A program made the position numbers and the translations under genes. Below the pieces are notes generated by a model. It saw only the letters and a program-made list of their open reading frames with translations. It searched no databases and had not been told where the DNA came from. A stretch of DNA of 64,000 nucleotides, taken from contig OZ024856.1 in the NCBI GenBank assembly GCA_964017155.1, positions 39,424,909-39,488,908 of the forward strand. Reading direction: 5' to 3'. Positions 12,043 to 24,584 of the stretch are shown here, piece after piece; the stretch's first letter is position 1; the number at the start of each line of letters is the position of its first letter. Source of the DNA: Oasisia sp. SBJ-2009. Taxonomy: Eukaryota > Annelida > Polychaeta > Sabellida > Siboglinidae.

Positions 12043-12644
12043 CAAAGTGACAGTGGTCTGTCTGATGTGATGTAAGTACGAAGACAGGACACTGACCCAG
12101 CACATACTTAGTTCTCACAGCAAGCCACCAATGAGTATTAGTACTGTTGTATCTGATATGTAACACAACAGAGCTCCATCAATTTATTCTCTCTGCAGAT
12201 GACAGCTATCTGCCCACCAGGCCACCCACCCACCCACCACACAGCAGCCCACCCTTATGGCCACATTCATTACAGAAGGAAGGCTAGCTGGTGGATATAT
12301 ATTTACTCACGTCCCAGAGGGGACTACCAATGTCCCCAATCTGTGCTGTCAACTATCTGGTACCTCCCCTGCCTTGCATGGATAGGAAGATGTGGACAGT
12401 CCATACACGTCCAATGACTACAAACTCATGTTGATGTACCAATGATGCAGGCTGTTCCAATGACATACACATACCGCATTAACACCCAAATATCTCGCAT
12501 TCACAAGTGTTTGAGTTGCAAAAAAACGAATAAGAAGTACCTGGTATTTTTTTTAAACCTGATCACAAGTGACATTTTCTTGAATACCTGGTAGTACCAC
12601 AGCTTTATGCTAACAAATTAGTAGACAACACTGTGTGATACAAC

Positions 12645-12645
12645 C

Positions 12646-12672
<27 letters not shown>
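12645..12672. repeat. (AT)n microsatellite
   Basis: A pure alternating TA run of about 28 bases in intergenic DNA. Confidence 0.9.
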
Positions 12673-12677
<5 letters not shown>

Positions 12678-13324
12678 CTAGTAGATCTACATACCTGTAT
12701 AGGGGAATGGTTAACGGTCTAACTCTCTGGCTACAACAGGACTGGCCAGAATCAGACACATGCTCGCACAGAGGCGACCTCTAGTGGCAAAACAGAGGCC
12801 TTTACTTATTCAGTATCTGCCGGACGGATGCACTATAAACGAGATAAGGTCTTTGATCACGTGTCAGTAATCAATAACTAACAAATGTGTTTTGCTGTTG
12901 TGAGAGGCAGAAATGATTATCAGGGCTGAAACACATTTATTGGCAAGATTTATCTAGATGAATCATGTCCGCTATAATGGTGGTTATCACCTAAAACTAC
13001 TGGCTATCTGAGCATAGTACACATGCACTTATATGTGTTCAATTGTCACATGTATGCGAAGACAGGATTTTTGTGACTTAAATTTTTGAAATAACTAGAT
13101 GATTTCTGAGTTGAAATGTACATCAAAACATTATACATGTCTAGCAGTCGGTTTGATATTGTATTCTTAAGATATCAATACCAACACCATTTTCATTGAC
13201 TAGTTTTCATTTGCCCCGAATCACTTCATCAGTGACACTATTGTTGAAAGGTTCCATTTTAATATTGTGACTTACCATTATTGACTGACATTCAACTGAA
13301 AAATAACTTTGATACAATACTCCT

Positions 13325-13655
13325 GAGTGATTTAAATACAAATACTTTTAAAAGGCAAATGTATTTAAATACAAATACACTGAAAAGTATTTCAAATAGT
13401 TTTCAAATATTTTTCAAATACTTTTCACTTTCAGGATATATTACTACATGTATATGGGTAAAAGAAAAGCAAATTACATATCGAGAGGTCGATACATCAT
13501 TTAAAATTATTCTAATGACAATAATGTCATTAAAATAATTTAAAATTACAATTTATTAATAACCTATGCATTTGAAAAAAGTATTTGAAATATCAAATAC
13601 TTTAGGAAAGTATTTAAATACAAATTCTTTTAATTCCTAAACGTCAAATACATAA
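13325..13655 (-). mobile_element. Diverged, internally deleted relative of the hAT-like element at 31824
   Basis: Both subterminal blocks rich in tatttgaaa/tttcaaata are present in reverse complement to 31824-32717, including cctgaaa...gaaaagtattt and the block taattcctaaacgtcaaatac. The terminal CAGACATGGGG ends are not found, so this copy is decayed. Confidence 0.65.
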
Positions 13656-14888
13656 AAATATGTGTGTCCGGAAAATAGTATTATCAGGATACACTACACT
13701 AACATAAATGTTAACCATTGTGTGAGTGAGTTATTTCAATACATGTTTTAATATTTAATTAAGAAACAATCTGTCTAGTAATCTGTACCATGCGACCATA
13801 GCTGTTGCTAGGAAACCTAAAAGCAATGGAATAAATATTCTCTTCAATCAATTCAGCACAATAAAAACTGAACTATTCAACAATCAAATGTGTGTTAAAC
13901 ACTGTGAATAGTTGCAGTAATATGAGCTACTCTGACCCACTGTATTTTGTAAAAAAAATCGACTTTGTTCAATTCAGTAATGTTTTCAATATTTTACCAA
14001 AAATAAATAAAATCATATAATTAATGAGGACAATTTTCCAAATTATGATGAAAGACGTGAAATGGGATGACCAACAAATTCTGAGGGGGCCTATAAATAC
14101 ATTAACATGCAACTACATAACATAGACTATACTGACAAACAATAATAAAAGTTACTTTCACAGGTCGGCGTGACCCAACTAGTACTGAGTTACAACTACT
14201 AAAAAATCGAGACTTCCGGGAAGCCTTGTCCACTCCTTGTAAACTGTCACGCCACTGCACAACTAACAGCACTTGTCATCATCTCCAAACGCTAACCTAA
14301 AGAAGCAGTTTCACAAAGCAGTTACTCAGCTGGGGCTGTTTACCAGACAAAACGACAGACCCACTGGAGTAAACAGGTTAACGTGCCCTTGAAACGACCT
14401 CCGGGAAAGGACCCATAAGAATGGTGTCACTGGAAAGAATTTGTCTCAATGTAAACAACCCGCACTGGGCTATTTTGGACCAGCGATTGCTTCACTCTGC
14501 GACTGATTCATGGATCCTTCAGTCATGTGACTGGTTTGGTAGCGGATGGACGCACAATGGATGAAAGCCTTCAGGCGGAGCACTTTCACGTGGAGCGATT
14601 GGACGGAGTAGGCCTACTTCTATACAAGCGTCATTATTTTTAAACATGAGCTACACTAGTCAGAACAACAACAGCATGGCTTTATACACTGGCGGGAGTG
14701 TTTACGCTGACAGAGTTAGATGTTTTTATTGTGTTTTTCTTCTCTGGTTTCCGGTTGAGTGGGTGGACGAGCTATATGGGGTGGTTGGGACTGTGGGATG
14801 GGGAGGGATTAGGTGGATAGGATTAGGATTAGGTTAATGATAAATCTGGTGAAGTGTTTCTGTTTATTTCTCAATGGTGTGTCATAGT

Positions 14889-15214
14889 AGAGCGCAGTGG
14901 CTCAGGGGTAGAGCTTCGGACTCTCGACTACGAGAACCCGGGTTCGAATCCTGGCTGCGGTGTTAAAACAAGTTTTTTCACTCTACATTGCTCCAGTTCA
15001 CTCAGCTGAATAAATGAGTACCTGGCTATAGACAGTGGTGGATATGTGTACGAGCAGCCTTCGCGCATTAATTGCAGCATATGGCTGGATGCTTCCCAGA
15101 GAAGCCGAGATGGTGTCTGAGTGAACAGGTCTGTCAGGGAAGTAAAGTGTAAAGCGCTTTGAGCGGTCCTGAGGACTGGATACTGCGCTATATAAGAACT
15201 TGCCTTTTTGCCTT
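14889..15214 (+). mobile_element. tRNA-derived SINE, full-length copy
   Basis: The tRNA-like head has an A-box-like tggctcaggggtagagc and a perfect B-box gggttcgaatcc (14940-14951). A conserved body follows (actctacattgctcca, gagtacctggctatagacag, gctggatgcttcccagagaa), and the tail is agcgctttgagc...gcgctatataagaac. Related copies lie at 25261, 46231, 57590 and 62521. The head is not a functional tRNA gene: it lacks a complementary acceptor stem. Confidence 0.88.
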
Positions 15215-15983
15215 TACTTTATATAACAGATACATCAGAATGACTAATCCTCATTAGTCATTTGTGGTCAGCATAACAAAATGTCATAATAAAATATCAT
15301 GACAATGTATTGTGATTAACAATCTTTACTTACAAAAATATATATAATTATAACATGTCAAACAAAATGTTATCGACAGTTTTCTACACACATGTAATAG
15401 ATATTTATACAAATATTATAAAAAGCATTTGTAAAAACAGTGGAACTAAAATTCTTTTTCTTCTAAGGTTGCAAAACATATCTAGGATTACCGCTCAGTC
15501 AATGTATGTTATGACACTGACAACTTATATGCTTTTAAATGGTTATCACAATGTACTAGTAGAGAGTATAATAACAGGTATGAAAAGATCCTTGGCTGCA
15601 CAATTATAAAATAAAAAACACTGCTATAAGTACGTGCTCCAACTTCTTATACTTAATTGAGCAATCGTACAAAACATACTGCGACTCACTCCTTACTTAC
15701 TTCTAAGGACGTCTAGTATGGTACAAGGGACGTTCACATAAATTTAATATAAGCAGTAGGTAGGCCAAGTCTCTGGGCTCCACATTGACAGTGTTTGCAC
15801 ATTTAAAATAACAAAACAACACAACAAACTGAATAATACATGGGAATGTAAAATTAATTGATTTGTGTTGACTGAATATACATGAATCATGAGATCCACA
15901 GGTAAACTGACAACTATAGAGCAATGCCAATGTGACATGTCTCCATGATCTGAACAAACATTGCAACTGTGCTAGAGAGGACC

Positions 15984-16226
15984 AGGGACCATTTCACTGA
16001 GATAAAGAGCTCTTAAAGAAAATTCATCTTTAAACAAAATCCGGTGTTAAATTAAAGTTTTCCAAAAGTTGAAAATGCAAATATCCACTGCCATATTACA
16101 GTGGACACTATTTCCACCACACACCAGTGACACTGTACCAATAGCACTTCATGCTGTTAAAAATGTTCATATATTTAAGATCACTGGCTTAAAAGCGCTT
16201 ACCAACACCAGTGAAATGGTCCCCAG
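15984..16226. mobile_element. MITE-like element, copy 3
   Basis: Terminal inverted repeats are cagggaccatttcact (left) and agtgaaatggtccccag (right). The body has no coding capacity and is homologous to copies at 1-226 and 11770-12042. I saw no exact target-site duplication. The CAGGG start is reminiscent of hAT-derived MITEs, but that is not decisive. Confidence 0.78.
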
Positions 16227-16316
16227 GACATGTTCACAAAACTGAAAATGTAAATAAATTAAAATTAAACTATGCAAAAACAATAAAATTAATTACTAAC
16301 AATGATTGAGACATGA

Positions 16317-16538
16317 TCAGTGCCACACTGAGATGGTTCCGTCGTCAGCCGTTGTGGCGAGGGTGCTTGGGAGAAGGGGGTGCCAGGCCACGTCCAGACA
16401 CACGCCCCCAGGGTGGGGCAGGGCGGTCACCTTCCTCGCCCGGTGGAAGTCGTAGACCACCAGTGACCCGTCCGAGCTGCCACTGGCCAGCAGCTGACCA
16501 TCAGGACTGAAGTCACAGCCAATGCTGTGGCCAAGCAC
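16317..16538 (-). CDS. WDR25: WDR25 exon 5: last two WD repeats and stop
   Basis: Acceptor ggttcttcag. It encodes [46 protein letters not shown] and TISVWH, ending in TGA. The human protein also ends ...MKIWH. Confidence 0.95.
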   Translation of the reverse strand: MLGHSIGCDFSPDGQLLASGSSDGSLVVYDFHRARKVTALPHPGGVCLDVAWHPLLPSTLATTADDGTISVWH

Positions 16539-16852
16539 CTGAAGAACCAACCAAGGTTGTGGGAACAAAGTGAAGTGTGAAACTTGTGTGACTAGAATGT
16601 TTAGGATGATTGATAGCCATCAAAAGGAATGAGTCCCAGTTAGCTCATTGAAAAGGAAGCGTCGACATAGCATCACACACATATCCATTAATAATGTCTT
16701 AAATATATATAATTTAAAAATTATCAATATATATATAATTATATATATGTATATATTATATATATATTGATAATTTTAAATATATATTATATATATTTAA
16801 AATTATTAATATATAAGTGTGTGATGCTATATATACATATATATATATATAT

Positions 16853-16884
<32 letters not shown>

Positions 16885-17113
16885 TATATACATTATATAT
16901 ATTAATATACATGTATACTGTATACATATCACATATATATGAAGCTTCCATTTATATTTGTGCTTGTCAAAGTCAATATATATATATATATATGCATATT
17001 ATATACATATACATAAATACATGCAAGCATGCATGCATGCATGCATGCATGCATGCATGCATGCATGCATGCATGCATGCATACATACATACATACATAC
17101 ATACATACATACA

Positions 17114-17144
<31 letters not shown>

Positions 17145-17781
17145 TGACTTTGTCCTAGAACAGATGCCCCCAAGGTCAGTCGACTCCCTGCTCTGTCGAT
17201 CAGTCCCAGTCAAGTGGCTAATTTCAACAGACATCCCTGCATCACCACCCAACTGTGCAGTGTCCAGGGTGCACACTGCACACACTGCACACACTGCACA
17301 CACTGCACACACTGCACACACTGCACACACTGCACACACTGCACACACTGCACACACTGCACACACTGCACACACTGCACACACTGCACACACTGCACAC
17401 ACTGCACACACTGCACACACTGCACACACTGCACACACTGCCTTCAAGGTGGAAATCCTTCCAAACAGTCTTTCACCAGGTACACTGTCAATTTGTCACT
17501 GTTTATCTGAGTGCCATTTGCACTGACTACCCTTGGTTATAATCAGGTGTGTTGGATGAGACAACTCAAGAATGACAACAGAGATCGATGGAACTGGCCT
17601 CGTTTAGACCAAAAGAGTCTATCAATCAAAATTACTCACAGCAACACGCAAACACCCACACACTGCGTTTATCTACAAACGTATTCTACAATTACACTTA
17701 TAGGCATATATTTTTAATATGTATTATTTAATTGAAAACATAAAAACTGAGATAATATAGACTTCTTCAAATGTATACATG

Positions 17782-17856
<75 letters not shown>

Positions 17857-20800
17857 TAGGTCATGTGACACAGCTGTGAAATTCAGTCTGCTGAAGAAGG
17901 CTACGAGAAACAGAAAGTTTCTGAGAAGTTCGTTTTTACAAAAATAATGTACAGACTATTATATAAAAAAATGGGTATATACTATATAGTAAACACTACA
18001 AACATAGTCTTACTTTCAATATTAATGTTTGTATTAAGTTTTTCTCTGAGCTAATCATAACAATACCATTGTCATGACAATTGTCTCATTGTCATCACGT
18101 CAACATCAACCGTCAGTCCCTGTACTCCAATGCACCAGTGTTTGTCAGATAGTTCTAGGTGACTTACAAGATATGCCTGTTATGGAACTACAGTAAAGCA
18201 GCCACCTGCCCATAACAATAACCTTGCTATATATAACATGTTCTGAAGTCTTCAACACCATTCTATTAGAGAGCCATGAAAACTCTTTATAATGGTAACC
18301 TGTCTTTAATGGTAATATTTCAGTCTCTAAGGTAACCATTTTACTGTATCAGTACTACCATGGCACAGAACTCACTTACATAACGGAATAACAAACCACT
18401 AACTAGATACACCGTATCACATTACAGCATTTTGGTTTTAAACTGACCTCCAGTATTTAATGGGAGCTGTCGTCAGTTACAATCAAGTAGAGCGAACGTA
18501 AACCCACAGTGGCTCCATCTAGCATTAAACATTCACCAACTGTTTCTGAATTTCATTACTAAAGATATGTCTTTATTTTGTGCAATATCTAGCCCTTCGG
18601 ACTGCTCAAAGTGCTTTATATTACACAAAATAAATCATTTGCACAACAAACATACTGACATCAAAGAAACCAATTTGTGTTGAGATAAGTGAGTTGAGGA
18701 ATATTTAAGATGATAAACCCAGGGGTCAAAGGTCAAGGACGAGACAGAATGGAGCAGACCGACCTGGTGGGCATCATAGCGTTTGCACTTGTTCATCTTG
18801 TAGGGTTTGGTGGTAAAGAAGAGGGCGATGTATCCGCCCTGGGTCTGGGCGACAAACTGAGCCTCCGTCGGATGGAGCCGTAGTCGTGTGCAGGTGTAAC
18901 GCTCCTTGTAACACCAGTAACACTCATGTTACAATATGTACTTACAGTTACGACTGTGAAGTTTGTCAATGTATAGAAAGGCACTAAAATTGCACGTGTT
19001 CAAAGCACATTACTGCAGACATCACATTTGTGAACTAAATATCATACTTTTATACATGTGCGTTGTTTTGACTGTATGTATAAATATGTATTTATTTATG
19101 CAAGCTTGCATGTAGTATGCATGTAAATAGAGTAATAATTAGTTAACATTTTTATTGATCTAATTTTATTCATTAATAGTGTTTAATTAACAGTTTTAAA
19201 TACTTTTAATGACTAATTTAACATGTTCTACATTTTTATCTGAACGTATTTTTTTTACAGTTTTGAGCATATTGGATATTGCGATTTATAAATATTAAAT
19301 ATTATTATTAACTTATTAAGACATGAAAAGCAAGTAATATCTTTCAAACAGTGTGCATGTTGGTTTAGTATTTGAAATGGTCAAGATAAAAGATGTTCAA
19401 AAAGACTGCATCTAAGGAATTAAAAAAAATTCTGCATTATCTTTTTAGACAGAAGAAACTACTTTACCTCCAAAAAGTGTTTAACAGATGTGTTATTGGT
19501 GAGACAGTTTTGTTTTCTTTTTATGTGAACGACTTTTCAGTTGTGCATAGCTTGGGCTGGACAATTCTTCTTATTGTTTTGACTATTTTCTAGATGTGTG
19601 AGAAGGTTATGACCCCTCTCTCATTGCAGAACTTAGTCATTTCCAGTATTATCTTAGAAGGGTATATATAGTTTACTATTTACACAAATTTTACTTGATA
19701 ACTCTACACACATGCTTTGCTTTATTTACGGATGTGTTCGCTCACACTGCCTCACAGTGATTGGCGAACCGAGTGTATTTACTTATTTACAGTTGTTTGG
19801 AGACAGCAGTGAAACACAACAACATTTCTTTTTTATCGTTTGTGACTCAAGAAGGTACTTCACAGATGTTACTAATAATACTATGTAGAGTTGGTCTAAG
19901 TTGTTCAATAAGAGCACACACTTGTGTCATAAATTAATCATTGCAAGAATAGAACAGACTTTGATATTTAGGTCGTTGATCTTTTGACCCTTATAACACT
20001 TACATTCCAACAACGTTTGGATGCATTTAGCAGCAATTACTGTGCAAAGACAACTTTTACTAAATTATCCACTATTGTATAGAGCCAGGTACTCTTTCAC
20101 ACATCTCAGAGAACCTGTATAATGTGGAGTAACAAACTTGTCCAAGGTTCAAACCAGTTGAAAAGAACGGGAACTCTAGAATACTGGGTAGACAGTAGTG
20201 TCATTAGTCACTAATGCATCATATCCCACGGTTACATTTCATGCTGACTTTTACCAAACCTGATAATAAATAATTTAGTATAATTTGTGTGCTGATTTAA
20301 TAAGAACAAAAAAATAAAACCTACAATATATTAATGAGCTAAGATAAAAAACATTATTGACGGGTCTTTAATAAATTTATTTTTAGAATATTCACACATC
20401 TCACTCATTCGCTCACTCGTTGGCTGAATGACTGACTAACTGACTGACTAACTGACTCACCCACCCACCCACCCACCCACCCCCTTACACAACCATACAT
20501 CTCACAGGGTCGGCACGCCCCGGTACCCTTAATTTACAACATTGCAACATGTCTAAAACCACAAGTCTGTCTTTCCAGGAAACTATCCCAAACCTTAAAA
20601 ATGCTGAGCCACTAAAAATGCATCTATTTGTCATAACTTCTGAACATTAAAGTAATTGGGCAGAGAAATGGATGTGCTAGTCAGAATTTTTTTAAATAGC
20701 GCAGAATTAAGGCAAACAGAAACTAACTATTTTAGTATATATATCAATGTGTCATATTAATATGTATAATACCAATATAATTATATCAATATGTATAATA

Positions 20801-23800
20801 CCAATATAATTATATCAATATGTATAATACCAATATAATTATATCAATATGTGTAATACTAATATCAGTATGCATAGTTTACCAATGAACACTGCACTCA
20901 TTCACCCCCTCCAAACAACTGTTTATATGTTTTACTTGAAACTTCGCCTTGTAATTTTTCAGAGACAGTATTATGTTCTTAGATCTATGTAAAAACACCA
21001 GTCGCTAACTTGATTTATTTAAATGTATGTAATAATGTGTATGCATGTGTACATGTTGCATTAATTACTCCTGTATTTTCATTTATTCTTTTTTATTTGA
21101 ATTGTAAAGAATCATACCGTCTAACATTTATGCTTTAATTTTTATGAACTTTGCATGTTAGATCATATAGTTCTGGTGGTCTTGGATGTAAGGCTAAAGC
21201 CCAACAGAGTTCCCAACCTTCCAGATGACCTCTGGTAGCTATACTTGTTTTTATAAGAGTTATCAATCTAGTGTGCATACCCGGTATGTCCATTAATTTG
21301 TATCTATGACCGAAATAAACTTCAATACAATTCAACTTGTACTTCTAGTTTCACTGAACATTACAAGAAATCAAACCACATGGTGGCGCCATCAAGTGGA
21401 CAGATTTGTACTACTATAGTAAACAAACCACCTGCCATAACTCACCACTATGCATCATGTTTTATACAAAGCTAATATTTATTTAAAGGGTTACAAAACC
21501 AGTTGTTTGGGTTGATTAGAAAAAAAACTTGTTGAAGACATACAACTCATGGACACCATAATTAGTATTAAAAAATGTAATAAACAGATGTACTGTAGTG
21601 GTTCACAGTACATCTTAAATTTGAGCACCATTCCACGTTTGGAAAGGTTGACGTCGCACAAAGGCAATGTGAGAAACCAACAAGAGCCAGTATTTGTTCA
21701 CCTGTGTTCACATACATGTCAGTCAAGTCCTAGAAAAAGGTCTTCCAAAATCATAGATACGATAAGTTATTCCTTGAAAACTGGGTGTAAATATGCATCA
21801 AACATGCGTTAGTGAATCACTTAGGGTTGTAGTTGGGAGATTTATCAGTGGTTTATTGTAACATTTTCTATGAGGTTTTTTATAGAGTCATATGTGGTTT
21901 GTGTCGGAGGTTTTGGTGACCCTGAAGGAGAATGCAGTTGAGCTTTTAATTTAGGGTAGGCTAAAGTGGGTGCGGGTTTTTGGTGTGTCTCAGTGGGAAA
22001 CCAGTTAGAGGTCTTCACCAAGCCTGAAGAGGGATGCAATTAGAATTTGTTATCATTTGGTTAGTGTGGAGAAAGGTTTTAAGTGTGCCTGAACATTAGT
22101 TAGATGTTTTAGGTGAGCATCAGAGAAGGGAATTTGCAGCCAAAAATTGTGTTAATACTCAATAGTGCCACAGTCTGTAGGAAACAAGGACTCACTTGAA
22201 ATATCTGGTTTGACAAAACAACGCCGCTGTCGAAGTGCCACGCCATTATGTTCCTGTCAGCCGAGTCCCGCGCCACCAAGTCAGAGCAACACAAGAACTC
22301 AGACCCGTCCCTCAAAAACACCATGTCCTGCACCTACAACATGTCAACTATTGTCACAGTCAGTATTCACCACCCTGTCACAATTTAAAAAGAATGCTAT
22401 TTAGAAAGAATATGTATTCATTCCACATTGAGATATATCTCTCCACCTGTGGAGTGACATGTGGCAAGTGTAATATGTTTACACCTTAATAAGATTGTCT
22501 GGGGCGAATTTACAAAAAAGTCAATGTCTTCCTCTTTGCCCCTTCAAACATTGTGTATACACATATGTACATATGTTTTTTTGTATAATATTGTCAATGT
22601 GTCAATATTGTCAGGTTTATGGTAAGATGTGTCGATGAGTCTAATGGGGGTGCACTAGAGGTTTTTCTAGAGAGCCCAATGTGATATCTGGTCGGATATT
22701 TGGTTTTCGTGCAGTTGAGCTTTATGGTTTCTACTCAACAACTGACATACTTAGTTAATTTTGTTACATTTCTTTGCTATTTCTAGAACCCTTAGATCAT
22801 CCATTTCCAAACAACTTTTTGTTCCTAAAACTAATCTCAATGTGCTTTCTCTGTAGCTGCGCCAACAATTTAGAATCAACTCCCTGTTACAAGTAAATCT
22901 TCTGAAACTACAGACACCTTTCTTAACAAACATTGAGCAATATTTGTTTGACATTGCTTTCCCCCATACACTTTATTATTACCCAATTATTATTATCATA
23001 ATAAAGGTAATACAAACCTGAAAGAATCAGCCAAACAAGTGTAGCATTTTGTTGCATGAAAAAATTTTGATTTCACAAAAATTACAATTACAATGGTTGG
23101 TTATTTCTGAAAGAAGCAGAGTTAGCAGCTTTTATAGTGACATTTTATGAGGATTTACAGCTTCTGTGTTTGCTATAAAATGTGGAATATTAGGGACGAA
23201 TAAAAATGCTGCACTTAATTAGGCAGGATTCATCTTTTGAACTCTCCAAAACTGTTTCTTGTTGAAAACGAGAAGTAGATACCAGGTAATTTCTTGCTAA
23301 AGAATCAAATATAAAATGGTGTCAGAAGTAGGATCCCAATGCCACTTATGACATCTATAATGTTATTTTACCTGTCCAAATGGTTGCTTATACTTGAATG
23401 TCTTGGCTGGTCGTGAGGTGTTCCGTTTGTCCCAACATTTGATGACATTGCGAGAGCCACTCACAAACAAGTGGTGATTCACGGGATGCCACTTGACACT
23501 TGTAACAAAGTCGTCATGGCAACAACAGCTGGTAGTGACACCTGGTGTTGAACAAGAAAGTGTTGATGGTAGCAACAAGTATTGCAGTATTTGTTTAAAA
23601 GCAATCCCAAACTTTAGTGGATGTCCTTCATCAGACTACTTTGGTATCCGGTGTATGTGTTTGAATTACTGAATTGTTGAAAGTAAACATATATATATAT
23701 ATATATATATCATCATTATGCACTTAATGGGATATATATTAACAGTTATGCACTTTAGTACAATGTCAGTGCAATATTGTCTGGGTACACATGTTTCTGA

Positions 23801-24399
23801 ATTATCATGTTCTTGACTAGCAAGGTCCCACTATTTTTATGTATTAAAGGGAATTATTTTTAAGCTCCCACTACTTTTGTCTTGCAGATCAATTGGTGTT
23901 ATCTGCGCAACAAGCCGATACATTAAGTATTTATGTGAGTCACTTTGAGCTTTCTGCCACATGAGTGATAAATCATGCAGCCCGATTATAATGAATATTC
24001 ATGCATACATAGTGAACGGTTGTGAACCACCGAATAGCCATTCACTTTATAAACACAGTGAACTTGTTGAATAAAACGGAAGCAAACTGAACCGACTATT
24101 CATGACCATGCCATATATTGATACTCTATAGCATAGGCGCAGTCCAAATAAAAATCCTTGCATATGCAAAGTTTTTTATATATTGTCTGAGTTATAAGTG
24201 ATTAATAACCCACATTTGTAATGAAACGTTGGCATATAATTATACAAAATAATTAGGTTAACAGGATTAATTTTAAATTGCATATATTAAAGAGCTAAAC
24301 ATTTTAAAAGAATCCCTTTAATATATTAACTATGGAGCATTGTAAGTGGCTACTAACTGCATCCCCTATCATCGGCCCTATGTCCATTCCCCTCTTTCT

Positions 24400-24447
<48 letters not shown>

Positions 24448-24510
24448 TAGAGACGTCAAGAACATGATATATATAATTATATATATATATATATTATTAT
24501 TATATATATT

Positions 24511-24584
<74 letters not shown>

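Larger units (their letters stand above)
11100..16316. other. Intergenic region between ER and WDR25
   Basis: No exon of a recognisable protein was found on either strand. It holds MITE-like copies (11770-12042, 15984-16226), an AT microsatellite (12645-12672), a diverged relative of the hAT-like element (13325-13655) and a tRNA-derived SINE (14889-15214). It also contains the downstream regions of the two convergent flanking genes. Confidence 0.6.

Noticed and set aside
14805..14836. Telomere-like gattaggattaggtta
   Set aside because: Only two to three imperfect units, not TTAGGG, and inside ordinary intergenic DNA.
14889..14965. Functional tRNA gene
   Set aside because: A- and B-boxes are present, but the acceptor stem does not pair and the sequence continues into the SINE body; the same head recurs at other copies.
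16929..17542. Repetitive open frames (CAV-, HTAHTA-, ACMH-type)
   Set aside because: Products of (GCAT)n, (CATA)n and the 9-bp repeat; open on both strands in several frames.
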